Part shown: piece by piece, positions 1 to 7,570 of the stretch
Layout of the letters: each line of letters starts with the position of its first letter
Numbering within the stretch: the first letter of the stretch is position 1
Origin: a virus
IMG/VR virus record: IMGVR_UViG_3300043331_001141
Coordinates: 1 to 49,191 of that record
Length of the DNA stretch: 49,191 bases
Strand: one strand, 5' to 3'
Program-made: the position numbers and the translations under genes
The notes under the pieces: model-generated
The model's database searches: none
Told to the model about the DNA's origin: nothing
Seen by the model: only the letters and a program-made list of their open reading frames with translations

Positions 1-197
1 TTAGGAAGAGATCACTAGAGGAGCTTCGAGGCTGTTTTCCTAAGGACCCAGCGCTGCTGGACTCTGGTCCACCTCTTTATTGGGCGCCTTTTTCCATCAG
101 GGAAATTCCGGAGGTTCGCGGAACTATAACAATAGACGAGTTTTTTACAAACACGTACACGGTAGTAGGAGATCATGATGAGTTTGTTGGGGCTGTA
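1..197. repeat. Terminal overlap (left copy)
   Basis: Bases 1-197 match 48995-49191 except at one position (A at 99, C at 49093). The difference is synonymous (AGG versus CGG, both Arg) in the gene that runs through it. The overlap lies inside an open reading frame, which argues for circular or permuted assembly overlap rather than a T7-style non-coding terminal repeat. Confidence 0.95.
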
Positions 198-464
198 TTA
201 TTTCCTCCGGCAGATGAGGCTCTGAAGCTAGAAGTTCAGGGGCTATTTTATCACACAAAACTGATCGCTGACGATGACGAGAACTTCTGGTCAGAGTATC
301 ATACTATGACTCTCGTTCTTGCATCCCTTCGGGCGCTGGAGGTTACTTATCGGAATCGTGATGGTGTTCGGGATTGGGAAGAAGCTATTTCCTCTGAACT
401 GATTACAGAGGAGTTTGATCAGGTAGAAGAAGAAATAGCAGAGATTACCGAGCTGGAGGGTTGA
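1..464 (+). CDS. Head-tail adaptor-like protein, C-terminal part
   Basis: This is the 3' part of the gene that begins at 48730. Reading is open from base 3 (first two bases complete the preceding codon) to TGA at 462-464. Joined across the circle the product is 242 aa. No motif is diagnostic, but position right after the major capsid gene and before the tail genes is where podovirus-type phages carry the head-tail connector or adaptor. The C-terminal region is acidic and helical, ending in a Glu-rich stretch (EEEIAEITELEG). The assignment is by synteny, so the exact role in the connector is an inference. Confidence 0.6.
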   Translation, partial: RKRSLEELRGCFPKDPALLDSGPPLYWAPFSIREIPEVRGTITIDEFFTNTYTVVGDHDEFVGAVLFPPADEALKLEVQGLFYHTKLIADDDENFWSEYHTMTLVLASLRALEVTYRNRDGVRDWEEAISSELITEEFDQVEEEIAEITELEG

Positions 465-467
465 AGC

Positions 468-782
468 GTGCCACCACTAAGGGTAGTTAAGGGAAAAACT
501 GTCCAAGAACAAATTGCATCAATAGATGTGATTTTAAGCAGGATAACTGAGCAAGCAACGAAAGAGATTGCTCGATTGAGGAAACAAAACTTTACTCTTC
601 GACGACTAGTCGATGGCTTGGAGGAATATCGTGCCCTATCGGATGCGGAGAGTCAAGGGGGGATATCGGGTGACGAGCCCGAGTGGAGTGAAGGCGAAGC
701 GCACGACGAAACGCAAGGCACTGAGGCAGCTGCGATTGCTCCGCGCAATCAAGCACGGATTCAGGCCCCGAAGGAGACGTAG
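468..782 (+). CDS. Hypothetical coiled-coil protein
   Basis: A 104-aa product from a GTG start 3 bp after the preceding stop, with GGAGG shortly upstream. Residues about 10-55 form a charged amphipathic helix (heptad-like I/L spacing), a likely coiled coil. The last about 50 residues are acidic and low in complexity, and the same DNA encodes a very basic protein in the +1 frame (631-789). Only the N-terminal half therefore looks selected in this frame. It sits between the adaptor and tail genes, so a small head-completion or tail role is possible. I do not recognise the family. Confidence 0.6.
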   Translation: MPPLRVVKGKTVQEQIASIDVILSRITEQATKEIARLRKQNFTLRRLVDGLEEYRALSDAESQGGISGDEPEWSEGEAHDETQGTEAAAIAPRNQARIQAPKET

Positions 783-789
783 ACGGTGA
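631..789 (+). CDS. Small very basic protein in overlapping +1 frame
   Basis: A 52-aa ORF from GTG 631, preceded by GGAGG at 620-624 (spacing 6). It ends at TGA 787-789, overlapping the next GTG start as GTGA, a translational-coupling pattern. The N-terminal part contains KGGYRVTSPSGVKAKRTTKR, and the protein ends in a run of nine residues in which eight are Arg. KGGYRV-type small basic proteins are, from memory, common among phage head/tail genes. It lies wholly inside the preceding gene and its reading frame has better protein character than the host frame there. It could bind nucleic acid; that is inference. Confidence 0.65.
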   Translation: MPYRMRRVKGGYRVTSPSGVKAKRTTKRKALRQLRLLRAIKHGFRPRRRRRR

Positions 790-1304
790 GAGAGTTCGGG
801 ATACCTTTTATAGACGCGTTCAAGAAAGGCCTAAGGCGATTTCCTATCAGCCACCCGGATGAGCAGTGGCTAGTTCAGTGCTATAATCTGATGCCTTCTG
901 ACGAAGGACTAGTCTCGCACGATACGATACAAGGGATAGGAATATCGTACTTATTCTATGAGTTCCTATTTATCCTTGACCAGTCTGGAGGCTTGTGGAT
1001 ATGGACTGCTGGGAGGGATGGAGCGATTGAGATAAGTCTAGGTACTCCTATGGTTGAGAATAGTCTAGAACCTGTAAATATTACACCCGATCCAATTCCT
1101 TCGTGGATCGAGCTCCTCGATACAAACGGTAACATATGGTATATATTTCCTGATGAGTTGTCTGGTCAAGTAGCTCTTAGCGCCGAACAGCCAGTAGTAG
1201 GTGTCGGACTAGCTGACTTTGTTATTATGGGGAAAACCTTTCAGGAATGGCAATACGAAGTTGACCCAGTTATTCCTACTTTTTATCCTAAGGAGATAGT
1301 ATGA
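786..1304 (+). CDS. Putative tail tube / DNA-stabilisation protein, N-terminal-type segment
   Basis: A 172-aa product from GTG 786, with AAGGAG upstream. Its opening (FPISHPDEQWLVQCYNLMPS followed by DEGL) resembles the start of podovirus tail-tube or packaged-DNA-stabilisation proteins, where an NLxPxEyGL-type line occurs near the N terminus. The protein is short for that role. The gene at 3412 begins with a segment that normally follows it, so the two may be pieces of one ancestral gene separated by the spike gene. The stop overlaps the next ATG (ATGA). The assignment rests on pattern memory and context, not on a catalytic motif. Confidence 0.45.
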   Translation: MREFGIPFIDAFKKGLRRFPISHPDEQWLVQCYNLMPSDEGLVSHDTIQGIGISYLFYEFLFILDQSGGLWIWTAGRDGAIEISLGTPMVENSLEPVNITPDPIPSWIELLDTNGNIWYIFPDELSGQVALSAEQPVVGVGLADFVIMGKTFQEWQYEVDPVIPTFYPKEIV

Positions 1305-3403
1305 AAAAATTCCTTATTATTCTAGCGATATTGATTCCAATAGTTTTTATTGCAGCATTTCCCAATGATACTAGGACTTTGATAGAAGATCACCTCGGCT
1401 GGTTTAATGTTCGTCGTTGTGGAGGAGACTATAATCAAGACACTATTAATTCATGTATATCGACCATAGGAATATTTAGTAGGGTTCTATATCTGGCCAA
1501 GGACCCTCTGCAGAACGTAACCTATTGGGACACTAATACAGATATCGTCTTTCCTTCTAGTATTATCACAGAGATTCCATTCGGTGTGCAGCTTCGTCCT
1601 GCTTTAGGTTCTTCTATTACATTTGGCGCATGTCCAAAAGCCGGCGGATACAGAATATTCGTTGCTGACGAAGTTACTACTGGAACCATTCTAGGTCTGG
1701 AGTCTGTATGCTCTGTAGTTGATGCTAGATGGTTCGGAGTCGTCGCAGATGGAGTAACTGATAATACACTGAATCTGAAGACTGCGATAAAACGTTCTGC
1801 GGGTAGTGCTCATCTAATTCTTCCACCAGGTACAATTATGATCTCCGGCGCGCTTAATCCTCCAGACAATATGTACGTTAAAGGGCAAGGAATGGGGCGC
1901 ACGACTATCAAATCAGCAGATGTCTCTTCAGGCTACGTTTTCTTTAGCAATGATGGAAGTGGGATACTTCGTAACTTCGTAATCGAGCATCTAACTATTG
2001 ATCCTAATGCGGCCGTCAACGATGGTCTAGCAGCGTTCGGAGCTATTCAACCAGGAATTGGAATAGGTGGCCGAGTAAGCTATGTTGAAATCCTTAGTGG
2101 TTTCGGCGGTCACATAGTTTTATTCTCGGGAATTGGAGAAGGTGGCGATAATGCTAGTCATGATAACTTAATAGAGAAATCGTTCATCTATGCTAATGAT
2201 GATTCAGTGCCACTTTTTTATTTCAAAGGCTCTTATGATAATCGAGCGGAAGAAGTAACTATTCATCAAGCAGGTAAGGGCCCTTGCTGTGGAGCGGATG
2301 ACTGGTCTACAGAAGGTCCATCATACGCTACAGAGAATATTACTTTCGATAAAATCATGTGTAAGAAGACGAGTACTGAAGCTGGTATCGCACCTCAGGG
2401 CTGTGGAACTACCGGAGGAAGAGGCATCAAAATTATTAATAGCACTTTTGATTTTAGAGAGACTACAAACTTTAATGGTACCGTAATAACTGTGCTAGAA
2501 GGTGCTCCTGGAACAAATGCTAGAGAAAATATTGAAGCGCGAAATGTTATAGTAAAAGGAAATACTATTCTTCTTCCAGAAGAAGTCGGGAACGGAGTTC
2601 AGGTTACAGGATTTTTTAATGAAGTGGTCAATAATACCATAACTGGTGGAAATTTTGGAATACTAAGTACTTTTCCTAATGATGAAAGATATGGTCTTAT
2701 AATCTGTAATAATATATTAGAAGATCAACTTACTAATGGCTTGTTCATGAACGGTGGTGATTCTATTATCATATGTGAGAATGAAATTTTCGGCTCTGGA
2801 GATGCTTGCGTTAGATTCGACGCAGATGATGAGGACATAAATCTAGTAACTCTTAGAGGAAACAAGCTTGATGGATGTTCGCAACAAGCTGTGGTGATTA
2901 CTGAAACGGCAGCTAATGTGACAGCGCTAAGAATTGTAGAGAATGATATAGGCAACGTGCAGATTGCAGATGCAGGTGCAGGATGTGGAATAGAAACTCT
3001 TGTAGGTGATTTAACTATTAATGTAGAAAGAAATTTGTTTGAATTTGCATCTGTTCCAGAGACTCTTGTATGTACCGGCTCTACTCAGTCTTATGTCCAT
3101 GGGAACCATCGGAATGGTAGAGGTCCAGATGTGCTAGATTTAGCAGACGTAGCAACACCTAACATCACTACAGGTGAGATGTTCCTCACAAACGGTACTA
3201 CAGCAATTACTGAATTTACTGGGTGTCAGGCAGGAAAAACATTTAAGATAAACGCAGATAGCACTAGAACTATTGACGACGTCGGAAATGGAAAATTAGT
3301 TATCGGAGCAGATTTTACCATGAACGCTGGAGACTCCGCTACTTTTACCTGCTATACTGGCGGAGTCGCAACCCTGGACTTCTTCAAAGATAATTCACCT
3401 TAG
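1301..3403 (+). CDS. Tail spike, pectate-lyase-like beta-helix
   Basis: A 700-aa protein. Residues about 140-200 carry the pectate-lyase-superfamily entry: WFGVVADGVTDNTLNLKTAI, then ILPPGTIMISG and a conserved G-x-G-x-G-RTTI segment. A long region rich in short N/G/I strands follows, typical of a right-handed parallel beta-helix found in tail spikes that bind or cut surface polysaccharide. Unusually, the first about 20 residues (MKKFLIILAILIPIVFIAAF) look like a signal peptide or membrane anchor. It overlaps the upstream stop by 4 bp and lies inside the tail gene cluster. Enzymatic activity cannot be judged from sequence alone. Confidence 0.8.
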   Translation: MKKFLIILAILIPIVFIAAFPNDTRTLIEDHLGWFNVRRCGGDYNQDTINSCISTIGIFSRVLYLAKDPLQNVTYWDTNTDIVFPSSIITEIPFGVQLRPALGSSITFGACPKAGGYRIFVADEVTTGTILGLESVCSVVDARWFGVVADGVTDNTLNLKTAIKRSAGSAHLILPPGTIMISGALNPPDNMYVKGQGMGRTTIKSADVSSGYVFFSNDGSGILRNFVIEHLTIDPNAAVNDGLAAFGAIQPGIGIGGRVSYVEILSGFGGHIVLFSGIGEGGDNASHDNLIEKSFIYANDDSVPLFYFKGSYDNRAEEVTIHQAGKGPCCGADDWSTEGPSYATENITFDKIMCKKTSTEAGIAPQGCGTTGGRGIKIINSTFDFRETTNFNGTVITVLEGAPGTNARENIEARNVIVKGNTILLPEEVGNGVQVTGFFNEVVNNTITGGNFGILSTFPNDERYGLIICNNILEDQLTNGLFMNGGDSIIICENEIFGSGDACVRFDADDEDINLVTLRGNKLDGCSQQAVVITETAANVTALRIVENDIGNVQIADAGAGCGIETLVGDLTINVERNLFEFASVPETLVCTGSTQSYVHGNHRNGRGPDVLDLADVATPNITTGEMFLTNGTTAITEFTGCQAGKTFKINADSTRTIDDVGNGKLVIGADFTMNAGDSATFTCYTGGVATLDFFKDNSP

Positions 3404-3411
3404 GAGTTCTT

Positions 3412-4728
3412 ATGCCTGATATTAATTCATGGCCTTGGCCTAGGCTATTTCCGACAAAAAGACGATGCTTCTTTCTCACTGCTCAGCCAAATGGAGACTT
3501 GCTAGTTTCTAGTATGTATTTTCAAGGAACTAAATGGCTAATAACTCCAATAGGCTCGATTGGCCAGTGGGAAAGTATTCCTCAGGTAGAGATAGTAGAT
3601 TTTGGAGAATACTATGTGATCACTGGAGTAGCTACTAGTGGGCCACTAACGTACGAGCCAGAGAGCAGCGCTCTAGTTCTAAAGGAAGATTTCTCAGCAG
3701 GAACTAGCTGCAACTTTCGTCAACAACATGTACTAGGAAACATACTGTCATCTCAATTTCCTTGGAGTTCCCTAGGAAAAAACTCTATCATCTGGGGCAA
3801 GATTGGTGATGCTATATATGATCCTTCCTTAGATCGCACTATAGGAATGAAGAGTTTATTAGTCGGTGGCGTCTCGTCGGACAAGCTGATGGTCTGGCGA
3901 CTTCTCGCTAATCGAGATGAAGTAATGGCTTATACCAATGCAGGAATAATGATTCTCCGTCCATCATCTGTCGGCGGATTATTCACTTATGGCGACTACT
4001 ATGTTGAAGGTCTTGGAGTCAGTTCTGGCAATCATGTAGCTGGAGATGATTTCATCCACGGCTGTATTGATTTGAGAGGAGATTTCTACACTATCGAGCC
4101 TGGTGGGAGAATAGAAAAGCTCGGTTATCGAGAATACATCTCTCCAATGCTGACCGATGTTGGATACTCTGGCGATTACGCTCATGATTACGTCGGTGCT
4201 AACTCTCATGTCATTGTTAGCTACTATCCTAAAGATCGTCGATTCTATATCAGCGATGGAAACACTTGCGTAATCGTTAATCGTTTCGGCGCCTATACTG
4301 CATTTCAACGTCCTAGCTCAGTTATTCAAGGATGGAATGGGCAACTCTATGGCACCTTCAGTGAGTCCCCTGATCAATCAGCAGTTGCTGTTCTCGATAC
4401 GCAGGATTTTGGAACACGTGATTTCAAAAACTTGGAGTCCGTCGTTGCAGGAGTTCGTTGCAGTTCTGGAGCTTCTATTGAATTCTCAACGTACTGGAGA
4501 AGCAGCGCTTCTGGTGAGTTTCGACAAAGCGAGTGGAAGCCTGGTGGTCCAACTGGAGAGGCTACCATCCAGGTTGCAAGCGCGGAAATGAAACCAGCTG
4601 TCCGGATCAGTTCTTACGAAGGAGCAGAACTGACTTATCTCATAGCGAATATAAAATTTACAGGGCGCAAATTTCGTCGTGGTCTTGCGCCTGGTACAAC
4701 TAGGGGACAAGGAGCAGTACAATTATGA
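3412..4728 (+). CDS. Putative tail tube / DNA-stabilisation protein
   Basis: A 438-aa product with SD TAGGAG, 8 bp after the spike gene. It begins PWPRLFPTKRRCFFL and is built of beta-rich repeats with many Gly/Tyr. It ends with a FTGRKFRRG-type basic tail typical of tail-tube or P22 gp10-like stabilisation proteins. Its size is smaller than a full tail-tube protein, and the gene at 786 may supply the missing N-terminal part. It would form part of the short tail, sealing DNA in the capsid. The family call is tentative. Confidence 0.5.
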   Translation: MPDINSWPWPRLFPTKRRCFFLTAQPNGDLLVSSMYFQGTKWLITPIGSIGQWESIPQVEIVDFGEYYVITGVATSGPLTYEPESSALVLKEDFSAGTSCNFRQQHVLGNILSSQFPWSSLGKNSIIWGKIGDAIYDPSLDRTIGMKSLLVGGVSSDKLMVWRLLANRDEVMAYTNAGIMILRPSSVGGLFTYGDYYVEGLGVSSGNHVAGDDFIHGCIDLRGDFYTIEPGGRIEKLGYREYISPMLTDVGYSGDYAHDYVGANSHVIVSYYPKDRRFYISDGNTCVIVNRFGAYTAFQRPSSVIQGWNGQLYGTFSESPDQSAVAVLDTQDFGTRDFKNLESVVAGVRCSSGASIEFSTYWRSSASGEFRQSEWKPGGPTGEATIQVASAEMKPAVRISSYEGAELTYLIANIKFTGRKFRRGLAPGTTRGQGAVQL

Positions 4729-5165
4729 AGTATTATTTCATTCGTATGTTGCCAGATCAGATAATGAATTACTGGTATGAAATCAAGCCTTATATCGAGG
4801 AAGCACTACCGGAGGATGAAAGAGAAGGAATACTACAGGTACAAGAAAAAATACTTATTGATCGACTCCAGTGCTGGCTACTACTTTACGAAGATGGTGA
4901 AACTCATGGTGCTAAAGCAGTCGTAACTACTTCTATTATCACAGATGAGTTTACAGGGGCGAAGAGATTGCTAATATACACTATTAGTAGAATTAATCAA
5001 TTTCCTATCGAATGTTGGGACTTGTGTTATGAGAAGCTACTAAAATATGCCAGTGCTAATGGATGTAATAGAATGGTAGCTTTCTCCGAGATTCCATACG
5101 TGTTGAAGAAGGCTGAAAGTCTTGGTGCTAATATTAATCAGCACCTAATTCAATTCTTTGTTTAA
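4725..5165 (+). CDS. GNAT-fold-like protein in the virion cluster
   Basis: A 146-aa product whose ATG overlaps the previous stop (ATGA). The layout of an N-terminal helix pair, central strands (TTSIITDEF, LLIYTISRI) and a C-terminal LGAN..QHLIQFFV segment resembles the GNAT acetyltransferase fold. Phages often encode such proteins among internal virion genes (T7 gp13 occupies this position). No acetyl-CoA loop is convincing. The stop codon lies within a copy of the dispersed palindrome (5156-5178). Confidence 0.5.
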   Translation: MKYYFIRMLPDQIMNYWYEIKPYIEEALPEDEREGILQVQEKILIDRLQCWLLLYEDGETHGAKAVVTTSIITDEFTGAKRLLIYTISRINQFPIECWDLCYEKLLKYASANGCNRMVAFSEIPYVLKKAESLGANINQHLIQFFV

Positions 5166-5178
5166 AATTTAAACAGAG
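5156..5178. repeat. Dispersed palindrome, copy 1
   Basis: Core TGTTTAAAATTTAAACA is a perfect 17-bp match to the family consensus. It contains the TAA stop of the gene ending at 5165 and is followed by the GAGG SD of the gene at 5188. Confidence 0.9.
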
Positions 5179-5187
5179 GTAATTTGT

Positions 5188-6120
5188 ATGGGCGGAAGTG
5201 GCGGAGGAAGTGCAGGACAAACTAGTTGGCCTGATTATCTTCAGGATGCACATGAGCAGTGGTTGAATAATGCTGGAACTGATACTCTTACTCTGTCTGT
5301 CGTAGACGCAATGAATGCGGCGCATGGAGATAGTCCTTATCTCGGAGTTCTAGCATACGACCCCGATGCTGATATAGCACTTATGGGTGCTGCAGTAAAC
5401 AACTATGCCGCCCATATTGGTACTCTTGGCACAACTACTACACATGACGAAATATTCGAGGCAGCAAAAAATAGGCTCGATGGAATTTCTGATGAAAGTA
5501 GAATCGCAGAAGAGGTTTCTTCTTATAGCGCTATATTAGAAGATCAATTAATTAACGAAACTCTTCCGGCGTTCAAGGCCGGAATGCTAAATATCGGCGC
5601 TGTTAACTCTTCCAGCTTCGCAATAGGTGAGGCAATAATTAGAGGTTTCAAAGACAGAGATGTAGCAAAGTTTGCTGCAGAGATACAGCTGAAAAGCCAT
5701 TTACAAACTAAGGAATTGATAGTTAGAGAAACTTTAGAAGGGCTACAGCATCTTAGGGGAATAACTTCAGCTAGACACTCTCTTGCTACTCTAGCTACAG
5801 AAGTACGAAGACTAGTGATAGTTGCAAAGAAGGAAGAGCTGACAGAACAGCTCGAGATAGACGCTCATGATAGAACGTGGGATTTGGAAGTCTACCAATA
5901 CGGGGCTAATCTAATCGCTTCGATCAGCGGAGGTATTGGCCCGAAGGGACCGAAAGGACCTAGTAAGGCGACTAGTGCGATTGGGGGCGCTCTTAGCGGA
6001 GCTGCTGCTGGTGCAACAGTTGGCCTCGCTGCAGCTGGTGGAACATTTGGAACTAGTGTAATAATTGGTGCTGTTGCGGGCGCTGCTATTGGAGCAGGCG
6101 CTGGATACGCGTCTGCATAG
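5188..6120 (+). CDS. Putative internal virion (ejection) protein with glycine-zipper tail
   Basis: A 310-aa product. The N terminus is Gly/Ser-rich. The middle (about 90-230) is a long helical region. The C-terminal about 60 residues are Gly/Ala-rich (GGALSGAAAGATVGLAAAG), forming a membrane-active glycine zipper. Podovirus inner-core proteins that enter the host envelope during DNA ejection commonly have this composition. It is the first of three consecutive candidate core genes. SD GAGG lies at the edge of the palindrome repeat. The role is inferred from position and composition. Confidence 0.55.
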   Translation: MGGSGGGSAGQTSWPDYLQDAHEQWLNNAGTDTLTLSVVDAMNAAHGDSPYLGVLAYDPDADIALMGAAVNNYAAHIGTLGTTTTHDEIFEAAKNRLDGISDESRIAEEVSSYSAILEDQLINETLPAFKAGMLNIGAVNSSSFAIGEAIIRGFKDRDVAKFAAEIQLKSHLQTKELIVRETLEGLQHLRGITSARHSLATLATEVRRLVIVAKKEELTEQLEIDAHDRTWDLEVYQYGANLIASISGGIGPKGPKGPSKATSAIGGALSGAAAGATVGLAAAGGTFGTSVIIGAVAGAAIGAGAGYASA

Positions 6121-6128
6121 GAGGCTTT

Positions 6129-6533
6129 ATGGGCGAGACTAACAATGCCGCTACTCTCTTCTCTAATCCTAACTTCCTGGCGCTTCTTGCAGGCATAGGT
6201 ACGCAAGTTGATCCTCAGGGTGTAGGAGGACAAATCGGGCGTCCAACAACTCAGTACATTCAGAACGTTGCTGCGCAGGAAGCAATAGAGAAGCAGGAAC
6301 AAGAACGACGAAGATACAACGAGCAACTTATCGGACTTATAGGAGGCCTGACGCCAAAAGGAGTTACTGGTCCAAGCCAGGTAACTATTAATCCTGAAGG
6401 GTACACCGCTAAGGTTGAGCTTCCTGGTGGCGGTGCTGCTGTTGCGGATTTGCCTAATAGAGATGATAGGACATCTCTTTCCCGCGCTGGGCAGAAGCAA
6501 CTTCAGCTCAGTGATATCGTCCCTTTCTACTAA
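6129..6533 (+). CDS. Unshifted 134-aa product of the frameshift gene
   Basis: This is the product made when ribosomes do not slip. It shares 133 residues with the fusion and ends ...IVPFY. It has an N-terminal NPNFLALLAGIGTQ segment, a charged helix (EAIEKQEQERRRYNEQ) and Gly/Pro-rich linkers. A short and a long version from one gene is a common arrangement when two amounts of a structural protein are needed. Confidence 0.6.
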   Translation: MGETNNAATLFSNPNFLALLAGIGTQVDPQGVGGQIGRPTTQYIQNVAAQEAIEKQEQERRRYNEQLIGLIGGLTPKGVTGPSQVTINPEGYTAKVELPGGGAAVADLPNRDDRTSLSRAGQKQLQLSDIVPFY

Positions 6534-7570
6534 GCCCCGGAGGATTTTCTCCTGGTAGTCTCCGAGGGCTGACAGCGGACCAGGTAGTTGCAATAGGAGG
6601 ATTAGACGCACAGAGGGAAGCACTTCGTTCTCGCAGCGTTGGCAACGTTATCGAAGCAACGGAGCGAGGAGCACTACTGCCGTTCCAACAGGAAAGAATA
6701 GCTGCGGATAGCGATCTTGCTCGTGCTACTTCAGAGCGACTGCGTGCATTGACTGGATTGGAAGGACAGAATCTTAAGGCGAGGACGTTGGAAACTCTCA
6801 GCCTAATCAAGCCTAGAGTCGATGCGATATATTCAGGAATAGGAGTAAACGAGGCACAGATCAGAGAGATAGATACTCTCCTTGGACCGAAGATCGCGAG
6901 TCTCATCGCGAGTACTGGGTTGACTAATGCTCAGGCGCAGCAGGTTCTTGCGATAACTCCTGAAGAAGTAAACAGACTAAGGGCAACTGTAGGCCTTACA
7001 GACGCACAGATCAATGCTCTTCAACAACGACTGGGTCCAGATATAGCGCAGACCTACGCACAAACAAGGTTGCTGAATACTCAGTCTATGCTACAGGACA
7101 TGCTCGCTGGAGAGTACATAAACGTACCGAGCGGAATTCCAGGCCAGACTGGTAGAATGAGAATTAAAGATTTTGCTGATTTCCTCGCTGGAGCGGGTCG
7201 AGGAAGTGGGCGAGACGCTAGGACTCAGCTGGCATTCGATAAGTACCAGACTGCCTTGGGCGAGGCCGAAGAAGCTCGCCTGGCAAAGGCGAAGACTGCT
7301 GAGGCGGAGATTCATAAGCTTAGGGGAGGTGGAGAATCGTTTACCTTTGCAGACGACTTCAACCTACGCAGCGCTGATACGTATGTCTATCTGAGTGCTG
7401 AGCCTGGAGCCAGGGTAAAGAAGTATGATATTCCTGAAATCGCTGGAGTGAGAAAGACCGCTCGCGAACTGTACAGGGAAGCTCTTGCTAATCGTATGTC
7501 TCTTAGCGATTATCTCAGAGAACAGCTAGCTCGACTAGGCATGACTCTAGAAGATATTGAGGAGGAATAA
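6129..7570 (+). CDS. Internal virion protein made by predicted -1 frameshift
   Basis: Zero-frame translation from ATG 6129 ends at TAA 6531-6533 (134 aa). The -1 frame is open from 6515 to 7570 and encodes coherent protein from 6527 (LLSPGGFSPGSLRGL), but no ATG, GTG or TTG occurs in it until a TTG at 6749 that lacks an SD. A slippery C CCT TTC at 6521-6527 is in the correct register, so a -1 slip yields a 480-aa fusion. The downstream part is long, helical and Gln/Ala/Leu-rich, like inner-core proteins. A sequencing deletion is the alternative, but the perfect heptamer makes programmed shifting more likely. Confidence 0.65.
6521..6527 (+). promoter_or_regulatory. Slippery heptamer C CCT TTC
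   Basis: The heptamer has X XXY YYZ form, with zero-frame codons GTC CCT TTC TAC TAA. The stop follows one codon later. A hairpin GGAGG..TCTCC lies at 6539-6552, about 11 nt downstream of the heptamer, as expected for a stimulator. Confidence 0.65.

Noticed and set aside
1-197. T7-style terminal repeat with packaging function
   Set aside because: The repeat lies inside a coding frame and the copies differ at one base; circular assembly overlap explains it better.
2725-2955. 76-aa minus-strand ORF within the spike gene
   Set aside because: Reverse shadow of a strong beta-helix gene.
5892-6623. 243-aa minus-strand ORF opposite the end of the core-protein genes
   Set aside because: It is the reverse shadow of two well-supported plus-strand genes and has low-complexity Ala/Pro composition and no SD context.
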